Made by a program: the position numbers and the translations under genes. From Bacillus gaemokensis (GTDB lineage: Bacteria; Bacillota; Bacilli; Bacillales; Bacillaceae_G), in NCBI RefSeq assembly GCF_001590835.1, contig NZ_LTAQ01000020.1, forward strand, positions 102 to 34,968: a DNA stretch of 34,867 nucleotides, read 5' to 3'. The notes beneath the pieces were generated by a model. That model was given only the letters and a program-made list of their open reading frames with translations, was not told where the DNA came from and searched no databases. How positions within the stretch are numbered: the first letter of the stretch is position 1; every line of letters starts with the position of its first letter. Shown here piece after piece: positions 1-7,275 of the stretch.

Positions 1-576
1 GTAACACCAGCTGCACCAATTCATAATGAAGTACCAAATCAAGAAGTAGCTGCTGGGCCAACGACAACACCGGTAACGCCAGCTGCACCGATTCATAATG
101 AAGTGCCAGGTCAAAATGTAGTAGTTACACCAGTCGTAGCAGCTACTAAAGAAACGAAAACAACACCAATAGAAAATAATGTTCCAACGGAACAAATACC
201 AACAAAAAATATTGATTCCTCTGAAATAAAAGAAAGACAAGAAAAAGTAATTAAAAACGAAAAATATGTTTCTAATCCGTTGAAAGATTTCATAACAAAT
301 CCAGAAGAACAAATTCAAGAAATTGTTCAAGATTGGATTGAATCGACAGAAGCAGTAAAAGAGAAAGAAACAAATACATCATCAAATGAAAATGAAGCAC
401 AAAATAATCATACTGACATAGAGAATGTATCTAATACAGAACGAACAGAAGAACGTGAAGAACAAGAAGAACAAGTGCGCCCAGGTCAACGCCAGCAAGT
501 GTATAACAATCCAGCGCGTGGATCTCGACACTTAGCATCAATGGATGAAGATGAAGATATAGAGAATGTAACATAA
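1..576 (+). CDS. VirB6/TcpH-like transfer protein, C-terminal tail (5' partial)
   Basis: The frame is open from base 1 and stops at TAA 574-576, giving 191 residues with no start codon in the window. It begins with two 24-residue proline-rich units (VTPAAPIHNEVPNQE..., then VTPAAPIHNEVPGQN...) on a 72-base period. It continues as a Glu/Lys/Asn/Gln-rich, low-complexity, probably disordered and cytoplasmic region ending in an acidic stretch. The same 24-residue repeat style ends the frame at 34867, so this is inferred to be the tail of the VirB6-like gene that starts at 32908. An ATG at 103 lies inside the repeat and has no convincing ribosome binding site, so I do not treat it as a gene start. 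An intrinsic terminator follows directly. Confidence 0.8.
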   Translation, partial: VTPAAPIHNEVPNQEVAAGPTTTPVTPAAPIHNEVPGQNVVVTPVVAATKETKTTPIENNVPTEQIPTKNIDSSEIKERQEKVIKNEKYVSNPLKDFITNPEEQIQEIVQDWIESTEAVKEKETNTSSNENEAQNNHTDIENVSNTERTEEREEQEEQVRPGQRQQVYNNPARGSRHLASMDEDEDIENVT

Positions 577-605
577 GCCCTCTAAGTAATGAGGGCTTTC
601 TTTCT
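576..605 (+). terminator. intrinsic terminator after the VirB6-like tail
   Basis: AGCCCTC (576-582) pairs with GAGGGCT (591-597) around an 8-nt loop, followed by a T-rich run. It begins at the stop codon of the VirB6-like frame and lies just before the hydrolase gene, so it may be partial and set a step-down in expression within the transfer operon. Confidence 0.65.
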
Positions 606-628
606 AAGTAAAAGGAGGGGAAGAAAAG

Positions 629-1759
629 TTGCAATCTAGCCAATCACAATTAATGGTTGAGCAGGAAATAGTAGAGCAGGTTCAAAAAAAACAAAAGAAG
701 AAAAAGGGATGGAAAATAAAACTGATCGTAATTTTGATTAGTTTAGCGGCATTAATGATTACTGTAGCTGGAGTTGGTTTGGTTACTGTTTTAATGTTAG
801 ATGACGAAAAACCAGCAACTCCAGGTGGAGTAGGCGGGATAGGCGGGATAGGAACGGCGACTGTATCGCCAGAAGTCTTAAAATGGGAACCTCTTGTAAG
901 AAAACACGCGCAAACTTTTGGGATGGAACCTTTTGTGCCACTCGCTTTGGCCCTTATACAACAGGAGAGCGGAGGGATTTTGGTCGATATCATGCAGAGT
1001 GCAGAGGGAGCTTTTAACACTCGTTATCCAAAAATACAAAATGGTATAACAGATCCTGACTATTCGATCTGGTGCGGCATACAGGAATTGAAACACTCTT
1101 TAGAGTTAGCTGGTGTTTCTGGCCCAGCTGATATAGAAAAAATTAAATTAGCACTTCAAACATACAATTTCGGGCCAGGATTTATCAATTTTATTCAAAG
1201 AAATGGGGGAGCGTATACACTTGAATTAGCAAAACAATTCGCCTTAGAACATAACGGGGGACGCACTCAATGTGGCTTTAGAAGTCCATATTGTTATGGG
1301 GACTTTTCGTACGTAGAAAAAGTGTTAAAACATTATGTTGTTAACGCTGGCGGTGGTGGTGCTGGCCCAGGAGATGGAACAGGGGATGGCCCAGCCAATG
1401 TTAAATTTAATGAAATTATGGCTCTAGTGTCACCTTATGATGGTTATCCATATGTGTTTGGGGGACGGGCGCCGCCATATTTTGATTGTTCGGGATTAGT
1501 TGAATGGAGTTACAACAAACTAGGGATTAGAATTAGCGGAACAGCGGAGGATATGTATAATCAAACAGTCCCAGTAGATAAGCCAGCACCTGGAGATTTA
1601 GTTTTTTTCCATGACACATATAAAGCTGGTATTTCTCATATTGGGATTTACATTGGTGACAATAAAATGTTCAACGCTGGGGGAACACATTTACATTATG
1701 CAGAGTTAAGTAAACAATACTGGGTAGATCACTTTTCGGGAATTAGACGTGTGAGATAG
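629..1759 (+). CDS. bifunctional peptidoglycan hydrolase of the conjugation machine (SLT + NlpC/P60; VirB1/TcpG/CwlT-like)
   Basis: The protein has 376 residues from a TTG start; AAGGAGGGG at 612-620 with an 8-nt spacer supports it. A Lys-rich cytoplasmic start is followed by one membrane segment (about 30-57) and a Gly-rich linker. Next comes a lytic transglycosylase-like domain (about 80-235) with ALIQQESGG, Glu113 being the likely catalytic acid. A second Gly-rich linker leads to an NlpC/P60 endopeptidase domain (about 258-376) with FDCSGL (Cys287) and SHIGIYIG (His337). Proteins of this design (CwlT of ICEBs1, TcpG of pCW3) open the wall for the transfer channel from outside the membrane. 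The position after the VirB6-like gene matches that of cwlT in ICEBs1. Confidence 0.93.
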   Translation: MQSSQSQLMVEQEIVEQVQKKQKKKKGWKIKLIVILISLAALMITVAGVGLVTVLMLDDEKPATPGGVGGIGGIGTATVSPEVLKWEPLVRKHAQTFGMEPFVPLALALIQQESGGILVDIMQSAEGAFNTRYPKIQNGITDPDYSIWCGIQELKHSLELAGVSGPADIEKIKLALQTYNFGPGFINFIQRNGGAYTLELAKQFALEHNGGRTQCGFRSPYCYGDFSYVEKVLKHYVVNAGGGGAGPGDGTGDGPANVKFNEIMALVSPYDGYPYVFGGRAPPYFDCSGLVEWSYNKLGIRISGTAEDMYNQTVPVDKPAPGDLVFFHDTYKAGISHIGIYIGDNKMFNAGGTHLHYAELSKQYWVDHFSGIRRVR

Positions 1760-1771
1760 GGGATGAATAGT

Positions 1772-2365
1772 ATGAATAAGGGGATTATAGCTATTTTGAT
1801 ATTGTTATTTTTAGGAGTTGGGGCATATGCAACCTCTCAAACTTCTAAAGTAAATGAATATCAAAAGAAATATAAAGATGCAAATAAAAAATTACAAGTA
1901 ATGCAAAAGAAAAATGAAAAATTAGACCAGGAGTTGAAAGGAAAAGAACGAAATACGGAAACAGAGGTAAAGAAAGATGCTGAGGATTTTTTAAAAGCCT
2001 TTTTTGCTTATGATACCGCAAAGGGAGAAAGAGCATGGTCTAAAATCAAGCCTTTTACTACGGAAAAAGCTTTAAAAATGTTAGTTCCAGCAGGGACAGA
2101 TATAAATGAAGCCATAGAAAAAACGGAACCTAATAAAACTATAGTTTCTGATATTGATAAATTGTTATTGTACTATACACCAATAGATGCAACACATGCG
2201 AATGTATTTGCTCGTGTTTGGCAAAAAATAACCGTTAATGGTGTTTCTAGTGTTACACAAATGCCTTTGGATATTTCGCTGATATATGATGATCAAAAAA
2301 ATAGATGGGTAGTCGATGAAACCAAGATTCAACAGCCTTTGAAAGAGGATGGATATATAAGCTGA
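1772..2365 (+). CDS. membrane-anchored coiled-coil protein, possibly VirB8/YddI-position transfer subunit
   Basis: The protein has 197 residues. The ATG at 1772 is chosen because GATAGGGG lies 9 nt before it; the in-frame ATG at 1763 touches the binding site. An N-terminal membrane segment (IIAILILLFLGVGAYA) precedes a Lys/Glu/Gln coiled coil (about 25-65). The C-terminal half is a compact alpha/beta domain of about 120 residues whose ending (MPLDISLIYDDQKNRWVVDE) recalls the NTF2-like fold of VirB8/TcpC-type periplasmic domains. It directly follows the hydrolase, the place of yddI in ICEBs1. A role in the transfer channel is inferred from fold style and position. Confidence 0.75.
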   Translation: MNKGIIAILILLFLGVGAYATSQTSKVNEYQKKYKDANKKLQVMQKKNEKLDQELKGKERNTETEVKKDAEDFLKAFFAYDTAKGERAWSKIKPFTTEKALKMLVPAGTDINEAIEKTEPNKTIVSDIDKLLLYYTPIDATHANVFARVWQKITVNGVSSVTQMPLDISLIYDDQKNRWVVDETKIQQPLKEDGYIS

Positions 2366-2428
2366 TTTTATATGTTGAAACCCAATAAGTACGCTAGTTT
2401 ATAAGGAGGAAAGGAGGTGGATCATGAC

Positions 2429-2728
2429 ATGATAAGCGTACTTATTTGGATAATAACAGGGATTGTTGCATATCTGTGCTATAAGACATTAGATATTGAA
2501 CAGGAAAAGCTAGAAAACGGAAAATACGATATATACGGGTTTGGAATCGTGGCCATTAGTTTTATTGGTATGTATATTCTTCGAACTTTTTTAACTGATA
2601 GAACCGATTTACAAACACTGTTTATTCTAATCTCTATTGTGACAAACGGGATTGGCATCATGTATATGGCAAAACAATTCATTTACGACTATCATCATAA
2701 TAAACTTCCACCATTCCACAGAAAATGA
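2429..2728 (+). CDS. small three-helix membrane protein, end of transfer operon
   Basis: The protein has 99 residues. The start is set by AAGGAGGTGG (2411-2420) 8 nt before ATG 2429; an in-frame GTG at 2417 overlaps that site and is rejected. Three hydrophobic segments (about 2-21, 37-56 and 64-88) are separated by a charged loop (EQEKLENGKYD) and followed by a basic tail (HHNKLPPFHRK). No family is recognised. It is probably the last gene of the transfer transcript, since about 145 non-coding bases follow. Confidence 0.75.
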   Translation: MISVLIWIITGIVAYLCYKTLDIEQEKLENGKYDIYGFGIVAISFIGMYILRTFLTDRTDLQTLFILISIVTNGIGIMYMAKQFIYDYHHNKLPPFHRK

Positions 2729-2873
2729 CCTTCCAGATTCGCGTTTAAGAAACTTTTGATAATGTATCAATACAATGAGTATTAAATCTGTATTTGTTTG
2801 TTATTTCAGCTACAGAGAGCCTTAAAATCATTTTTGTATTAAAGGAATTATTATTTTAGCTTGGGAGGGGAAA

Positions 2874-3059
2874 ATGGGAACAATTATGACAGTTTTGTTA
2901 GTTGTATTCATTTTAGGGTCGATTGTCTCTCTTTTAATGAAAAAAATAAAAAGTTTAATTCGGTTTGTAGTGCTTAGTATGATTTTTTCGATCTATCACA
3001 TTAATATAGATGTTCTAGAAATCTTGAAAAGTATTGGCGGGCCAATATTTTCACCTTGA
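2874..3059 (+). CDS. small membrane protein of unknown function
   Basis: The protein has 61 residues, with GGGAGGGG ending 4 nt before ATG. It has two hydrophobic stretches (about 4-22 and 29-47) separated by a basic connector (KKIKSLIR). It is followed by an intrinsic terminator at 3082-3114, which supports a real transcription unit. It could be a transfer accessory or a small toxin-like peptide; nothing in the sequence decides this. Confidence 0.6.
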   Translation: MGTIMTVLLVVFILGSIVSLLMKKIKSLIRFVVLSMIFSIYHINIDVLEILKSIGGPIFSP

Positions 3060-3081
3060 TATTTATATAACGAATTTATGG

Positions 3082-3114
3082 TAAGAGCTAGATATATTTA
3101 GCTCTTATTTTTTT
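3082..3114 (+). terminator. intrinsic terminator
   Basis: A 9-bp stem TAAGAGCTA (3082-3090) / TAGCTCTTA (3099-3107) has an 8-nt loop and a run of seven T. It ends the transfer-side transcription unit before the next promoter at 3156. Confidence 0.85.
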
Positions 3115-3155
3115 GAAAATAATTGTAAAATTAATACAAAAATGTAAAATAATAC

Positions 3156-3210
3156 TTGTTTAATGCGCTAGCGCATGATAATATATAATTAAGAAATGCG
3201 TTAGCGCATT
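3156..3210 (+). promoter_or_regulatory. promoter with two palindromic operators (ATGCGYTAGCGCAT)
   Basis: TTGTTT (3156-3161) and TAATAT (3179-3184) are spaced 17 bp apart; a TATAAT at 3184-3189 is also present. A perfect palindrome ATGCGCTAGCGCAT (3163-3176) lies between the -35 and -10 boxes. A second, AATGCGTTAGCGCATT (3195-3210), lies near the start point. Their centres are 33 bp apart, about three helical turns, as expected for cooperative repressor dimers on one DNA face. The unit drives the J-domain gene and probably the genes to 4409. The regulator is unknown. Confidence 0.75.
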
Positions 3211-3236
3211 CAATAAACAAAAAGGAGATGTTGACC

Positions 3237-3674
3237 ATGAATTTCTTTCACAGTGTCACTACCTTAGAGGAACTAAAGAAACAGTACAAAAAATTAGCAA
3301 AAAAACACCATCCAGATTTAGGTGGAAAACATGAAGACTTTATTCAACTAAAGAAGGAATATGATAAGCTCTTTGAAAAACTAAATAACACATCTGAAAA
3401 CACTGGAGCATATCAAAATATCATTGATGAAATTATAAAATATGATCTTGAAATTGAGATCATCGGAACTTGGATCTGGATCACAGGCAATACTTACAAA
3501 ATAAAAAAAGAATTAAAAGAACTTGGTTTTAAATGGGCAGCAAAGAAAAAGGCTTGGTACTGGTATGAAGGTAAATACAAAAAATATCATAAAAAAGATT
3601 TCACACTTGATGAAATTCGTACCATGCACAAGGTTAAACGCATCAAGAAATCAAAACCGAAGCTTGAATCCTAA
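3237..3674 (+). CDS. J-domain (DnaJ-like) protein with C-terminal phage-type domain
   Basis: The protein has 145 residues. ATG 3237 is preferred because AAGGAG (3222-3227) lies 9 nt upstream; ATG 3228 abuts it. Residues about 1-45 form a short J-domain with KKLAKKHHPDLGG (HPD at 25-27), the motif that stimulates Hsp70 ATPase. A helical linker is followed by a basic, aromatic domain (GTWIWITGNTYKIKKEL... KKAWYWY) of the kind seen in phage and plasmid J-proteins. No Gly/Phe-rich or zinc-finger part of a full DnaJ is present. It is first in its operon, directly behind the double operator. It may recruit host DnaK to a plasmid replication or partition complex; that is inference. Confidence 0.85.
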   Translation: MNFFHSVTTLEELKKQYKKLAKKHHPDLGGKHEDFIQLKKEYDKLFEKLNNTSENTGAYQNIIDEIIKYDLEIEIIGTWIWITGNTYKIKKELKELGFKWAAKKKAWYWYEGKYKKYHKKDFTLDEIRTMHKVKRIKKSKPKLES

Positions 3675-3698
3675 GAGGGAATTTCCCTCTTAGGTTTT
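3670..3698 (+). terminator. intrinsic terminator (weak T tract)
   Basis: An 11-bp stem, CCTAAGAGGGA (3670-3680) / TCCCTCTTAGG (3684-3694), has a 3-nt loop and only four T. It overlaps the stop codon of the J-domain gene and probably attenuates transcription into the next two genes. Confidence 0.65.
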
Positions 3699-3718
3699 AA
3701 AAAAGGAGGATGCCCGTT

Positions 3719-4129
3719 ATGTACATTAATGCTAATTTTGATAAAATCAAGCACATATATGACGTTGAAAGACTGAAACAGTATAACAGTAGTTGTGAAA
3801 GAGATATCAAAAGGCTGGAAGGAATTATTGAAAAAATAAAAAAATATCAAATGGAAATTTTTAAACACGCTCAACATGTTGTGAATACAGAAATGAAAAA
3901 TGTTGTAACACTTGTTAGAAGAAAAGAGTATGCCACAAAGCGTGTTAAATATAATGTACAACTTGAAGTATGGCCAATTATCCCGATGAAGCATGTGGAA
4001 AATGAAAGGGTATATGGGGCATATAAGCATGAAAAGATGTTTGGAGGAAAAGAACGGCATCTTGCTTTAAAATATGCGAATGATCTTGCTGAAACATATC
4101 ACTGTGAAATTGAAAGAAAGGGGTTTTAA
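3719..4129 (+). CDS. hypothetical protein, basic and helical
   Basis: The protein has 136 residues. AAGGAGG (3703-3709) is 9 nt before ATG 3719; the in-frame ATG at 3710 touches it. Residues about 10-55 look like a long amphipathic helix or coiled coil (ERDIKRLEGIIEKIKKYQME). A more beta-like, basic, aromatic C-terminal part follows. No family is recognised. Its stop codon is 1 base from the next start, so it is translationally linked to the HTH gene downstream. Confidence 0.7.
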   Translation: MYINANFDKIKHIYDVERLKQYNSSCERDIKRLEGIIEKIKKYQMEIFKHAQHVVNTEMKNVVTLVRRKEYATKRVKYNVQLEVWPIIPMKHVENERVYGAYKHEKMFGGKERHLALKYANDLAETYHCEIERKGF

Positions 4130-4130
4130 T

Positions 4131-4409
4131 ATGCAACGGAAATTTAGGCTTCCAGACGATGTCTGGGAGCAATTTTTAAAAAAAACAAGTGCGCCAGCTG
4201 AAACATTACGCCAATTGGTAATGAATTATATTTCTGATGATAGTAACCCGTTAGATGAAGTTATGGGCGTTGAGACAGCAGCCGAGCAATGGGATATGCC
4301 ACCTGGAACAATAAAAAATTTATGTGCAGCTGGTGAAGTAAAGGCGATAAAAATTGGTAACAGATGGATCATTTCGAAAAGACAACAAAATCCTAAAAAT
4401 AGGCTGTAG
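4131..4409 (+). CDS. MerR/excisionase-type helix-turn-helix protein
   Basis: The protein has 92 residues from ATG 4131, preceded by GAAAGGGG at an 8-nt spacing. An upstream in-frame ATG at 4074 would overlap the previous gene and is rejected. The C-terminal half (VETAAEQWDMPPGTIKNLC then KAIKIGNRWIISKRQQ) matches the DNA-binding domain of excisionases and MerR-like mini-regulators: a helix-turn-helix and an Arg/Trp wing. The N-terminal half (FRLPDDVWEQFLKKTSAPAETLRQLVMNY) resembles a ribbon-helix-helix segment. It could be the regulator of a nearby operator or an accessory factor for the recombinase at 9676. Confidence 0.75.
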   Translation: MQRKFRLPDDVWEQFLKKTSAPAETLRQLVMNYISDDSNPLDEVMGVETAAEQWDMPPGTIKNLCAAGEVKAIKIGNRWIISKRQQNPKNRL

Positions 4410-4571
4410 AATAGGTTTATATGTGATTGCAACTAATTTACAAAAACGGTGCTATTTTGGCAACTGATTTTTTATTATTAGGGTTGTTCTTGAAAGAAAG
4501 TATAGATTTAGTAAATGTTTTTAAGTAAGTATTAGACTTATTTCAAAAAAAAACAATAATTAGCTATTTTG

Positions 4572-4601
4572 TTGAGAAACATCCATTTTTCTGAATATTA
4601 A
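4572..4601 (+). promoter_or_regulatory. possible promoter for rap-phr
   Basis: TTGAGA (4572-4577) is followed after 18 bp by TATTAA (4596-4601). It lies in the otherwise featureless AT-rich gap 4410-4666. The match is modest. No clear regulator box was recognised in the gap. Confidence 0.35.
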
Positions 4602-4666
4602 ATGTATTGTTCTGTAATTTTTGATATTATGGTATTAATTTACATGAAAAAGGGGAAGTGAATGTT

Positions 4667-5779
4667 ATGGGTGTTCAAACAACAACTAAAGAAAAAATTA
4701 CAAGCCTATTGAATGAATGGTATGAAGAAATTCGTATGCGAAATATTGATACAGCCCAGCAGTTAAAAGAAAGCATTGATAGCAAAATTCACGGTATAGA
4801 AGAGGATCAAAATATAATTGTGTATTATGCACTCCTTAACTTCCGTTACAACATACTTTTTGATAATAAAGACGCTACGGAAGATAGTTTGAAAGCCCTA
4901 GAGGGTTTACCAGCACCGAGAGAAAACTTTTTAACATATTATTATCACTTTTTCAAGGCGCTTCATGCTGTAGAAATTGGGGATTATAACAGAGCAAATG
5001 AATCATATCATAATGCAGAGAAATTTTTGGAATTTGTTCCAGATGTTATTGAAAAGGCCGAATTTCAATATAAACGAGCAATATATTACTGGCAAACACG
5101 TCAACCATTAAAAACCCTGGATCATGCTTTGTATGCTAAAGAATTATTTTTGAAACACAATGGCTATGAAATTAACGTCGCAGGATGCGAGAACATAATA
5201 GGATTAGCTTGTAATACATTGCGACAGTTTGAAAAAGCAGAAGAACATTTCCTTGTGGCCCTAAATATTTTAGAAAATACAGGGCATGAAAATTTAATTT
5301 TAAAAACACGTCAAAATCTAGGATTGTTATATGCAGATCAAGATATGTCTGAATTAGCAATACGTTATTTGTCAGAAGTGATTGAGCATGAGAAGTGCAG
5401 CCTTACAGATCTTCCGCTTTTGAAAGCCAATTTCTTACTAGTAAGAGAATATTTTAAACTAGGTCAAAAGAGCATTGCATCAAAATTGATTCCAGAAGGA
5501 ATTAATGTATGTAAAAGTTTAAGAAATAAAGAATACGAGCATCATTATAAAATTTTAGAAACTATGAACAATGGATCATCAACAGAAACGTTAGAATCAG
5601 TAATACAAGAAGGAATTTCTGTTTTTGAACAAGAAGGATTAATTGGATATGTGAAAGACTACTCTCAACAGTTAGCAATTAAATTTGTTGAAGAAAATAA
5701 TTTAGAAAAAGCAGGGAAGTATTATCACATAGCTCATCAAGCAGAAAAAAGATTACAGGAAAGGGAGTCGTTGAAATGA
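4667..5779 (+). CDS. rap: Rap family tetratricopeptide-repeat regulator
   Basis: The protein has 370 residues from ATG 4667. The in-frame GTG at 4658 is only 2 nt from AAGGGG, whereas ATG 4667 has a usable 11-nt spacer. The N-terminal three-helix bundle (KEKITSLLNEWYEEIRMRN) is followed by TPR repeats (for example YHNAEKFLEFV, AEEHFLVALNILENTG, ASKLIPEGINVC) to the C-terminus. The length is normal for Rap proteins. Raps either dephosphorylate Spo0F or sequester response regulators and are inhibited by an imported Phr peptide. The stop codon overlaps the start of a phr gene. On B. cereus group plasmids such cassettes commonly tune sporulation or transfer; which target this one has cannot be read from sequence. 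Confidence 0.93.
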   Translation: MGVQTTTKEKITSLLNEWYEEIRMRNIDTAQQLKESIDSKIHGIEEDQNIIVYYALLNFRYNILFDNKDATEDSLKALEGLPAPRENFLTYYYHFFKALHAVEIGDYNRANESYHNAEKFLEFVPDVIEKAEFQYKRAIYYWQTRQPLKTLDHALYAKELFLKHNGYEINVAGCENIIGLACNTLRQFEKAEEHFLVALNILENTGHENLILKTRQNLGLLYADQDMSELAIRYLSEVIEHEKCSLTDLPLLKANFLLVREYFKLGQKSIASKLIPEGINVCKSLRNKEYEHHYKILETMNNGSSTETLESVIQEGISVFEQEGLIGYVKDYSQQLAIKFVEENNLEKAGKYYHIAHQAEKRLQERESLK

Positions 5780-5916
5780 AAAAGATCGGTTTAATAGGGT
5801 TTGTGGCTGCAATGATCATGACTTTAGGGATTACTTCATCAAATGATACTCAACAAGCTAAATCCGTTTCTAAAGATAGCATTATTCAATATACAGAGCA
5901 TGGAACAGGTTGGTAA
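5776..5916 (+). CDS. phr: Phr pro-peptide, secreted quorum-sensing signal
   Basis: The protein has 46 residues. Its ATG overlaps the rap stop (ATGA), the typical rap-phr arrangement. MKK plus a hydrophobic core (IGLIGFVAAMIMTLGITSS) is a signal peptide. The remainder (NDTQQAKSVSKDSIIQYTEHGTGW) ends in the likely pentapeptide to heptapeptide signal around TEHGTGW. Known Phr peptides are exported by Sec, trimmed outside, re-imported by Opp and bind the Rap TPR domain. A strong terminator follows, so rap and phr form a closed unit. Confidence 0.9.
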   Translation: MKKIGLIGFVAAMIMTLGITSSNDTQQAKSVSKDSIIQYTEHGTGW

Positions 5917-5959
5917 AAATCAGCGGATTATAAAAAAAGAATATTATTACCCCACTATG

Positions 5960-5999
5960 AAAAACCTTGCTGTTAAAAGTAAGGTTTTTTACTTTTTTT
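5960..5999 (+). terminator. intrinsic terminator after rap-phr
   Basis: A 9-bp stem AAAAACCTT (5960-5968) / AAGGTTTTT (5981-5989) is followed by a T-rich tail with a second T tract to 5999. Confidence 0.75.
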
Positions 6000-6064
6000 A
6001 GGAAACAAATATTTTGTTCCAAATGGTAAAATAAAGTAAAAGTTTATAATTGGGAGGTAGAACA

Positions 6065-6637
6065 ATGAAATTAAATGGTCTGGTGAATTTGTATGAAGAG
6101 ATGAAAAGACAAGAAATAAAGCGTTATAGATTTGATTTCACTTTCAATAAAGTAACTTTTGATGTTTTCTTTTTTATAGATGAATCTCCTTTTAAATTAA
6201 TGTTCGGGGCGAAATTAAGAAATTTTTATTTTGAATTAGATGTGAAACCTGGTTTCAATATTAATACTTATTTAGGTGAAAAATACAATGAATTATGTGA
6301 AGTGCTAGGCCTAGAATATGATCCAGATAATCATTTTAAGTCCAGTTATTTCTTTGAAGAATTTAATCAAAGAATCCCTGTAATAGTAAATGTGAATAAT
6401 CGCCCGCAACCGCACGAAGTTGCTACATACAGACGGGACGTTGAAGAATCCGAAAGGATATACTTCTGGGGCTGGTTAAATCACGGGAATTCGGGTAAAG
6501 GCGTGACTCCAGAGAACCTAAAAAAGACCGAAAAAATACTAGGTGTAGATGCGTATAATACTTGTAAGATTAGAAATATAAGTAGTAGATGGACTGATGA
6601 AAGAAGTAAAGCTGTAGCTTATACAGAACCTCAATAA
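6065..6637 (+). CDS. DUF6037-like protein
   Basis: The protein has 190 residues. ATG 6065 has GGGAGGT at a 7-nt spacing; a TTG at 6050 is too close to it. The sequence (MKLNGLVNLYEEMKRQE, FDFTFNKVTFDVFFFIDESP, FELDVKPGFNINTYL) resembles what I recall as the DUF6037 family of Firmicutes, whose function is unknown to me. It is a soluble alpha/beta protein without membrane segments or recognisable catalytic motif. An imperfect palindrome around 6001-6020 lies in its upstream region and may be an operator. The family assignment is from memory. Confidence 0.7.
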   Translation: MKLNGLVNLYEEMKRQEIKRYRFDFTFNKVTFDVFFFIDESPFKLMFGAKLRNFYFELDVKPGFNINTYLGEKYNELCEVLGLEYDPDNHFKSSYFFEEFNQRIPVIVNVNNRPQPHEVATYRRDVEESERIYFWGWLNHGNSGKGVTPENLKKTEKILGVDAYNTCKIRNISSRWTDERSKAVAYTEPQ

Positions 6638-6676
6638 ATTAAATAGAAATAGGTTTAAAAAAATCAGACTTTTCAC

Positions 6677-6728
6677 AAAAACGCCTTGCAAGGCGTTTTT
6701 TAATGGTGTATAATCGCCTTATAAGGCG
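6677..6728 (+). promoter_or_regulatory. promoter with two palindromic operators (CGCCTTryAAGGCG)
   Basis: TTGCAA (6686-6691), 17 bp, TATAAT (6709-6714) is a near-consensus sigma-A promoter. A perfect 24-bp palindrome (6677-6700, core CGCCTTGCAAGGCG) covers the -35 box. A 14-bp perfect palindrome CGCCTTATAAGGCG (6715-6728) sits directly after the -10 box. Their centres are again 33 bp apart. The first palindrome is followed by T and could also act as a weak terminator for 6065-6637. It controls the gene at 6765 and probably 7064. Confidence 0.85.
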
Positions 6729-6764
6729 TAAAAAATAAGGGTATTAGAAAGGGGATTATAAGAG

Positions 6765-7061
6765 ATGAAACCAATTATAGTTATGAGTGATTGGGATAAT
6801 AACGATGGCCAGGGGGCAGAAGTGAAATTATTTTGGGATATGCAAAATGCGATTAATCACGGAAAAGCTCTTGTGGAGAAGTATTTAAAAGATAGAAATA
6901 TCACAAGGAGATCTTTTACAGGTAAGTGGGATCAAGTGTATGAAGAGATTTGGGAGGAAGGATATACCTTTAAATCAATGCTTGAAGATGACGTATTTGA
7001 CGTATTTGTACATGAAGGGGAATTTATGGATCATCCACCAATATGTAAGGGGGTATTTTAA
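6765..7061 (+). CDS. hypothetical acidic protein
   Basis: The protein has 98 residues, with AAAGGGG 11 nt before ATG. It is an acidic soluble protein (SDWDNNDGQGAEVKLFWD, EEIWEEGYTFKSMLEDDVFD) with no membrane segment and no family I recognise. It is the first gene after the strong double-operator promoter at 6677-6728, so its expression appears tightly regulated. The gene at 7064 follows after 2 bases. Confidence 0.75.
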   Translation: MKPIIVMSDWDNNDGQGAEVKLFWDMQNAINHGKALVEKYLKDRNITRRSFTGKWDQVYEEIWEEGYTFKSMLEDDVFDVFVHEGEFMDHPPICKGVF

Positions 7062-7063
7062 TA

Positions 7064-7195
7064 ATGAAAACATGTATTTCCGAATGGCTTTCACTAAGTA
7101 AAGATATTAAATTAAAATTAATCCGTTTAGCAATTTTAGAAAACCAAATAAAAAACCCTTCGATGCTACAAGCAAACAAAGGGTTAATCAAATAA
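7064..7195 (+). CDS. hypothetical 43-residue peptide
   Basis: ATG 7064 lies 2 bases after the previous stop, with AAGGGGG about 9 nt upstream. The product is basic and helical (SKDIKLKLIRLAILENQIK) with no signal peptide. An inverted repeat (AACCCTT... AAGGGTT) lies within the 3' part of the gene. The length is reminiscent of small anti-regulators, but no family match was recognised. Confidence 0.55.
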   Translation: MKTCISEWLSLSKDIKLKLIRLAILENQIKNPSMLQANKGLIK

Positions 7196-7275
7196 GTGAC
7201 CGTAAAGAGGGGAATCTCGTCCATTCCCTTCTTTCATATATTTTATCATATTTAGATTACAAAGGAGCCTTATTT

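Noticed and set aside
103-576. separate 157-residue gene starting at ATG 103
   Set aside because: The frame is open from base 1 in the same repeat, and there is no ribosome binding site at 103. It is the tail of the VirB6-like protein.
682-1020. 112-residue minus-strand frame
   Set aside because: It is a shadow of the wall hydrolase, opposite its membrane and SLT domains, with no start signals.
3671-4060. 129-residue minus-strand frame
   Set aside because: It lies wholly opposite the well-supported gene at 3719, with no ribosome binding site and with Phe/His/Cys-rich antisense-type composition.
4410-4666. PlcR-type or other known regulator box before rap
   Set aside because: No match to a known palindromic consensus could be seen.
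7142-7186. AACCCTT/AAGGGTT hairpin as a terminator
   Set aside because: No T tract follows, and it lies inside the small gene at 7064.
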